Source: Streptomyces humi (GTDB lineage Bacteria; Actinomycetota; Actinomycetes; Streptomycetales; Streptomycetaceae). Taken from it: DNA of 54,770 nt. Where the stretch lies: positions 1 to 54,770 of the forward strand of contig NZ_LBMU02000076.1 of the NCBI RefSeq assembly GCF_001005085.2, written 5' to 3'. This document shows positions 51,215-54,770 of the stretch, piece by piece (the first letter of the stretch is position 1; every line of letters begins with the position of its first letter). The notes below the pieces were generated by a model. It was not told where the DNA came from, ran no database searches, and saw only the letters and a list, made by a program, of their open reading frames with translations. A program made the translations under genes and the position numbers.

Positions 51215-51493
51215 ATGGCCATCGAGGTCCGCATCCCGACCATCCTCCGCCAGTACACCGACGGTCAGAAGGCGGTGGAGGGCAGCGGTGACACCCTCGC
51301 CGACCTCTTCAACGACCTCGAGACCCGGCATGCCGGCATCCACGCCCGCATCGTGGACGACGGCAAGCTCCGCCGCTTCGTGAACGTGTACCTGAACGAC
51401 GAGGACGTCCGCTTCGTCGACGGCATCAACACCAAGCTCTCCGACGGCGACACCGTGACGATCCTGCCGGCCGTCGCCGGCGGCATGGCCTGA
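51215..51493 (+). CDS. cysO: CysO-like ubiquitin-fold sulfur carrier protein
   Basis: A 92-residue MoaD/ThiS-type sulfur carrier (VRIPTILRQYTDGQKAVEGSG; VNVYLNDEDVRF; DGDTVTILPAVAGG). It would carry sulfur as a C-terminal thiocarboxylate for CysM. The protein ends GGMA, so the Gly-Gly is not terminal as in mycobacterial CysO; removal of Met-Ala would be needed. AGGAG nine bases upstream of the ATG supports the start. cysM follows after 7 bases. Confidence 0.92.
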   Translation: MAIEVRIPTILRQYTDGQKAVEGSGDTLADLFNDLETRHAGIHARIVDDGKLRRFVNVYLNDEDVRFVDGINTKLSDGDTVTILPAVAGGMA

Positions 51494-51500
51494 GATCGGC

Positions 51501-52451
51501 ATGCGGTACGACTCCCCGCTGGCCGCGGTCGGCAACACCCCCCTGGTGTGCCTGCCGCGGCTCTCGCCGTCCCCCGAGGTCCGGATCTGGGCCAAGCTGG
51601 AGGACCGCAACCCGACCGGCTCGGTCAAGGACCGCCCCGCCCTGCACATGATCGAGCAGGCGGAGAAGGACGGCCGGCTCACCCCGGGCTGCACCATCCT
51701 GGAGCCGACCTCCGGCAACACCGGCATCTCCCTCGCCATGGCGGCCAAGCTCAAGGGCTACCGGATGGTCTGCGTGATGCCCGAGAACACCTCCCAGGAG
51801 CGCCGTGACCTGCTGGGGATGTGGGGTGCGGAGATCATCTCCAGCCCCGCGGCCGGCGGCTCCAACACCGCCGTACGGGTGGCCAAGGAGCTGTCCGCCG
51901 AGCACCCGGACTGGGTGATGCTGTACCAGTACGGCAACCCGGACAACGCCGGTGCGCACTACGCGACGACCGGTCCCGAGATCCTCGCCGACCTGCCGTC
52001 CGTCACGCACTTCGTCGCGGGGCTCGGTACGACGGGCACGCTGATGGGTGTCGGCCGCTATCTGCGCGAGCACAAGCCGGACGTGAAGATCGTCGCCGCC
52101 GAGCCGCGGTACGACGACCTCGTGTACGGGCTGCGCAACCTCGACGAGGGCTTCGTGCCCGAGCTCTACGACGCCTCCGTGCTCACCACCCGCTTCTCGG
52201 TCGGCTCGGCGGACGCCGTGACCCGGACCCGGGAACTCCTCCAGCAGGAGGGCATCTTCGCGGGCGTCTCCACCGGAGCCGCGCTGCACGCCGCGCTCGG
52301 CGTGGGGAAGAAGGCCGTACAGGCGGGCGAGAGCGCGGACATCGTGTTCGTCGTCGCCGACGGCGGCTGGAAGTACCTGTCGACCGGTGTCTACACCGCC
52401 GCCACCACCGAGGAAGCCATCGCGACGCTCCAGGGTCAGCTCTGGGCATAG
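51501..52451 (+). CDS. cysM: CysO-dependent cysteine synthase (CysM)
   Basis: A 316-residue PLP enzyme. The PLP lysine is K43 (NPTGSVKDRPA), with PLP-binding EPTSGNTGISLAM and GLGTTGTLMGVG. Adjacent CysO and JAMM genes indicate the mycobacterial-type route: O-phosphoserine plus thiocarboxylated CysO gives CysO-cysteine. The C-terminus (TLQGQLWA) is an extended tail as in this branch. Classical CysK would use free sulfide. Very close to cysO (7-base gap), so co-expressed. Confidence 0.92.
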   Translation: MRYDSPLAAVGNTPLVCLPRLSPSPEVRIWAKLEDRNPTGSVKDRPALHMIEQAEKDGRLTPGCTILEPTSGNTGISLAMAAKLKGYRMVCVMPENTSQERRDLLGMWGAEIISSPAAGGSNTAVRVAKELSAEHPDWVMLYQYGNPDNAGAHYATTGPEILADLPSVTHFVAGLGTTGTLMGVGRYLREHKPDVKIVAAEPRYDDLVYGLRNLDEGFVPELYDASVLTTRFSVGSADAVTRTRELLQQEGIFAGVSTGAALHAALGVGKKAVQAGESADIVFVVADGGWKYLSTGVYTAATTEEAIATLQGQLWA

Positions 52452-52472
52452 TATTCATCATGTACGCGCCAA

Positions 52473-52490
52473 CCCCCTCTCATGAGGGGG
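52473..52490 (+). terminator. hairpin after cysM
   Basis: CCCCCTC/GAGGGGG, 7-bp stem with loop TCAT, 22 bases after the cysM stop. There is no T-run, so termination is likely but not certain. Confidence 0.5.
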
Positions 52491-52696
52491 CCAAGCGCCA
52501 TCTACGGGCCAGTAAAGATCTCCGCCCGGGGGAACCGACTTCGACGGAACCCCGTTAGGTTCTCCTCCGTCCTGTCATGCCACGCTCATCGGCATCCCAG
52601 GGTGTTCGAAGTGTCATGCTCATGACTGCGCACTCTGCCGCCGCTACGCGCGTCACGGGCCTGCCTTGTAACCCCACCGATGGAGGCAGTACCCCC

Positions 52697-54769
52697 ATGC
52701 GTGAATCACGACGGAGCGTGCGAAGACTCCTCGCCTTCGCCTTCCCCGCCCTCGCCCTGGCCGTCTCCGGTTTCGTCGCGGCCCCGGCCGCGCAGGCGCA
52801 GGCGACCGCCGCCCACCCCGTCCAGGCGGCGCAGACCTCCCGGGCCACCCAGAACGCCAAGGCGCTGACCGACCCCGCCCGGCAGGCCGTGCACAGCACC
52901 GGCAGGGCCGGTCAGAAGGTGCCCACCGAGCACCTGTGCGCCACCGCCGCCAAGCCCGGTGAGGCCAACTGCTTCGCGCAGCGCCGCACCGACATCAGGC
53001 AGCAGCTGTCCTCGGCGCTCGCCGCCGCCCCCTCCGGCCTGAGCCCCACCAACCTGCACAGCGCCTACAACCTGCCCTCGACGGGCGGCTCCGGCCTGAC
53101 CGTTGCCGTGGTCGACGCCTACAACGACCCCAACGCGGCCTCGGACCTCGCCACTTACCGCTCGCAGTACGGCCTGTCGGCGTGCACCGTCGCCAACGGC
53201 TGCTTCAAGCAGGTCAGTCAGACCGGTTCGACGACCTCGCTGCCGACGAACGACTCCGGCTGGGCCGGTGAGGAAGCGCTCGACATCGACATGGTCAGCG
53301 CGGTCTGCCCGAACTGCAACATCATCCTGGTCGAGGCGAACTCCGCCACCGACTCGGACCTCGGCACGGCCGAGAACGAGGCCGTCGCGCTCGGCGCCAA
53401 GTTCGTCTCCAACAGCTGGGGCGGCTCCGAGTCCTCCTCCCAGACCAGCGAGGACACCTCGTACTTCAAGCACCCGGGCGTCGCGATCACCGTCTCCGCC
53501 GGTGACGAGGACTACGGCGCCGAGTACCCGGCGACCTCCCAGTACGTGACCGCCGTCGGCGGCACCGCGCTCTCCACCTCCTCCACCACCCGCGGCTGGA
53601 CCGAGTCGGTCTGGAAGACCAGCTCCTCCGAGGGCACCGGCTCCGGCTGCTCCGCCTACGACGCGAAGCCGAGCTGGCAGACCGACACCGGCTGCACCAA
53701 GCGCATGGAGTCCGACGTCTCCGCGGTCGCCGACCCGGCCACCGGTGTCGCGGTCTACGACACCTACGGCGGCTCCGGCTGGGCGGTCTACGGCGGTACG
53801 AGCGCCTCCTCGCCGATCATCGCGGGCGTGTACGCCCTCGCGGGCACCCCGGGCTCCAGCGACTACCCGGCGAAGTACCCGTACTCGCACACCGGCAACC
53901 TGTACGACGTCACCAGCGGCAACAACGGCTCCTGCTCGACGTCGTACTTCTGCACCGCCGGCACCGGCTACGACGGCCCGACCGGCTGGGGCACCCCGAA
54001 CGGCACCGCCGCCTTCACCTCCGGCACCAGCACCGGCAACACGGTGACCGTCACCAACCCCGGCAGCCAGTCCACCGCGACCGGCAGCTCGGTCAGCCTC
54101 CAGATCTCGGCCTCCGACAGCGCGGGCGCGACCCTCACCTACAGCGCCAGCGGCCTGCCCACCGGCCTGTCCATCGCCGGCTCCACCGGCCTGATCTCCG
54201 GCACGGCGTCCACCGCGGGCACCTACAGCACCACCGTCACCGCGACCGACTCCACCGGCGCCTCCGGCTCGGCCTCCTTCACCTGGACCGTCAGCACCAG
54301 CGGCGGCGGCTCCTGCACCTCGTCCCAGCTGCTCGGCAACAACGGCTTCGAGTCGGGCAACACCACCTGGACCGCCTCCAGCGGCGTCATCACCAACTCC
54401 AGCAGCGAGTCGGCGCACGGCGGCTCCTACTACGCCTGGCTCGACGGCTACGGCTCCACCCACACCGACACGCTCTCCCAGTCGGTGACGATCCCGGCCG
54501 CCTGCACCAACACCACGTTCACCTTCTACCTGCACGTCGACACCGCCGAGACCACCACCAGCACCCAGTACGACAAGCTGACGGTCACCGCCGGTTCGAC
54601 CACCCTGGCCACGTACTCCAACCTCAACGCGGCCTCCGGGTACGTGCAGAAGTCCTTCAGCCTCGGGTCCTACGCGGGCTCGACCGTCACCCTGAAGTTC
54701 AGCGGGGTCGAGGACTCCTCGCTCCAGACCAGCTTCGTCCTCGACGACACCGCCGTCACGACCGGCTGA
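52697..54769 (+). CDS. secreted sedolisin-family (S53) serine-carboxyl protease with C-terminal Ig-like and jelly-roll domains
   Basis: A 690-residue secreted protease. A signal peptide ends near residue 35 (AAPAAQAQA), then a short prodomain, then the S53 catalytic domain. The catalytic residues are E192 and D196 (EEALDID), S369 (YGGTSASSP) and oxyanion D270 (SAGDEDYG). The linker and a putative Ig fold (about 450-540, TLTYSASGLPTGLSIAGSTG) follow, then a C-terminal jelly-roll segment (NNGFESGNTTWTASSG) resembling a carbohydrate- or protein-binding module. It acts outside the cell, probably at acid pH. TGGAGG lies 10 bases before the ATG. The stop is two bases before the window end, so the gene is complete. 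Confidence 0.93.
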   Translation: MRESRRSVRRLLAFAFPALALAVSGFVAAPAAQAQATAAHPVQAAQTSRATQNAKALTDPARQAVHSTGRAGQKVPTEHLCATAAKPGEANCFAQRRTDIRQQLSSALAAAPSGLSPTNLHSAYNLPSTGGSGLTVAVVDAYNDPNAASDLATYRSQYGLSACTVANGCFKQVSQTGSTTSLPTNDSGWAGEEALDIDMVSAVCPNCNIILVEANSATDSDLGTAENEAVALGAKFVSNSWGGSESSSQTSEDTSYFKHPGVAITVSAGDEDYGAEYPATSQYVTAVGGTALSTSSTTRGWTESVWKTSSSEGTGSGCSAYDAKPSWQTDTGCTKRMESDVSAVADPATGVAVYDTYGGSGWAVYGGTSASSPIIAGVYALAGTPGSSDYPAKYPYSHTGNLYDVTSGNNGSCSTSYFCTAGTGYDGPTGWGTPNGTAAFTSGTSTGNTVTVTNPGSQSTATGSSVSLQISASDSAGATLTYSASGLPTGLSIAGSTGLISGTASTAGTYSTTVTATDSTGASGSASFTWTVSTSGGGSCTSSQLLGNNGFESGNTTWTASSGVITNSSSESAHGGSYYAWLDGYGSTHTDTLSQSVTIPAACTNTTFTFYLHVDTAETTTSTQYDKLTVTAGSTTLATYSNLNAASGYVQKSFSLGSYAGSTVTLKFSGVEDSSLQTSFVLDDTAVTTG

Positions 54770-54770
54770 C

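Overview
The window is chromosomal DNA of a Streptomyces or a very close relative. It is strongly GC-rich with extreme third-position GC. Start codons are often GTG (and one TTG), several genes seem to lack a leader, and it carries an SsgA-like sporulation protein, a sigU/rsuA-like pair and many secreted hydrolases. From memory, the gene order resembles the S. coelicolor chromosome around murA, hup, ssgG and clpS. It is core chromosome with small accessory insertions. There is no rRNA, CRISPR array, prophage or plasmid origin.

Layout. 0.3-9.3 kb: ECF sigma and anti-sigma pair, HelD-type RNA polymerase ATPase, ACT-malic enzyme, HU protein, murA (convergent), yqgE and a DUF3039 zinc protein. 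9.5-14.3 kb: sugar ABC importer (binding protein and two permeases, no ATPase) with a cytoplasmic GH20 hexosaminidase. 14.5-19.4 kb: a three-gene molybdenum hydroxylase-like operon (FAD, 2x[2Fe-2S], Moco subunits) with odd repeats and a divergent active site. 19.8-21.7 kb: an orphan double SUKH-4 protein and a NarL-type response regulator. 21.7-25.4 kb: the partner histidine kinase, whose first codon abuts a TnpB (IS1341-type) element, then a CPBP membrane protease. 25.7-27.2 kb: secreted beta-1,3-glucanase and tRNA-Cys. 27.4-32.7 kb: MFS transporter, DEAD/DEAH helicase, IclR regulator and an S16 (Lon-like) protease lacking PDZ. 32.7-35.5 kb: small protein, ArsR regulator, Lrp regulator divergent from hppD (tyrosine catabolism). 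35.5-41.8 kb: TPR membrane protein, GlcD-like oxidase, ssgG, two RDD membrane proteins and a small membrane protein. 42.3-45.1 kb: secreted M6 metalloprotease and a small hypothetical. 45.3-52.5 kb: an NAD-salvage and cysteine block: pncA, pncB, clpS, DUF2017, amino-acid permease, Mec-type JAMM peptidase, a Cys-ending leader peptide, CysO and CysM. 52.7-54.8 kb: a secreted sedolisin (S53) protease.

How they fit together. The last block matches the mycobacterial pncB1-clpS-DUF2017-mec-cysO-cysM order and is probably a cysteine pathway using a protein-bound thiocarboxylate under attenuation control. CysO here ends Gly-Gly-Met-Ala, so the JAMM peptidase encoded upstream may have to trim it first. 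The exported proteases and glucanase, the sugar importer and the hexosaminidase fit a saprophyte that digests polymers.

The most unusual items are: the TnpB element whose predicted guide would be read from the start of the histidine kinase gene; the [2Fe-2S] subunit with eleven 18-bp repeats, paired with a Moco subunit lacking the usual catalytic Glu; the Cys leader peptide; a dispersed hairpin repeat, one copy of which is translated as a permease N-terminus; and clear operator-like dyads upstream of arsR, between lrp and hppD, and between pncB and clpS.
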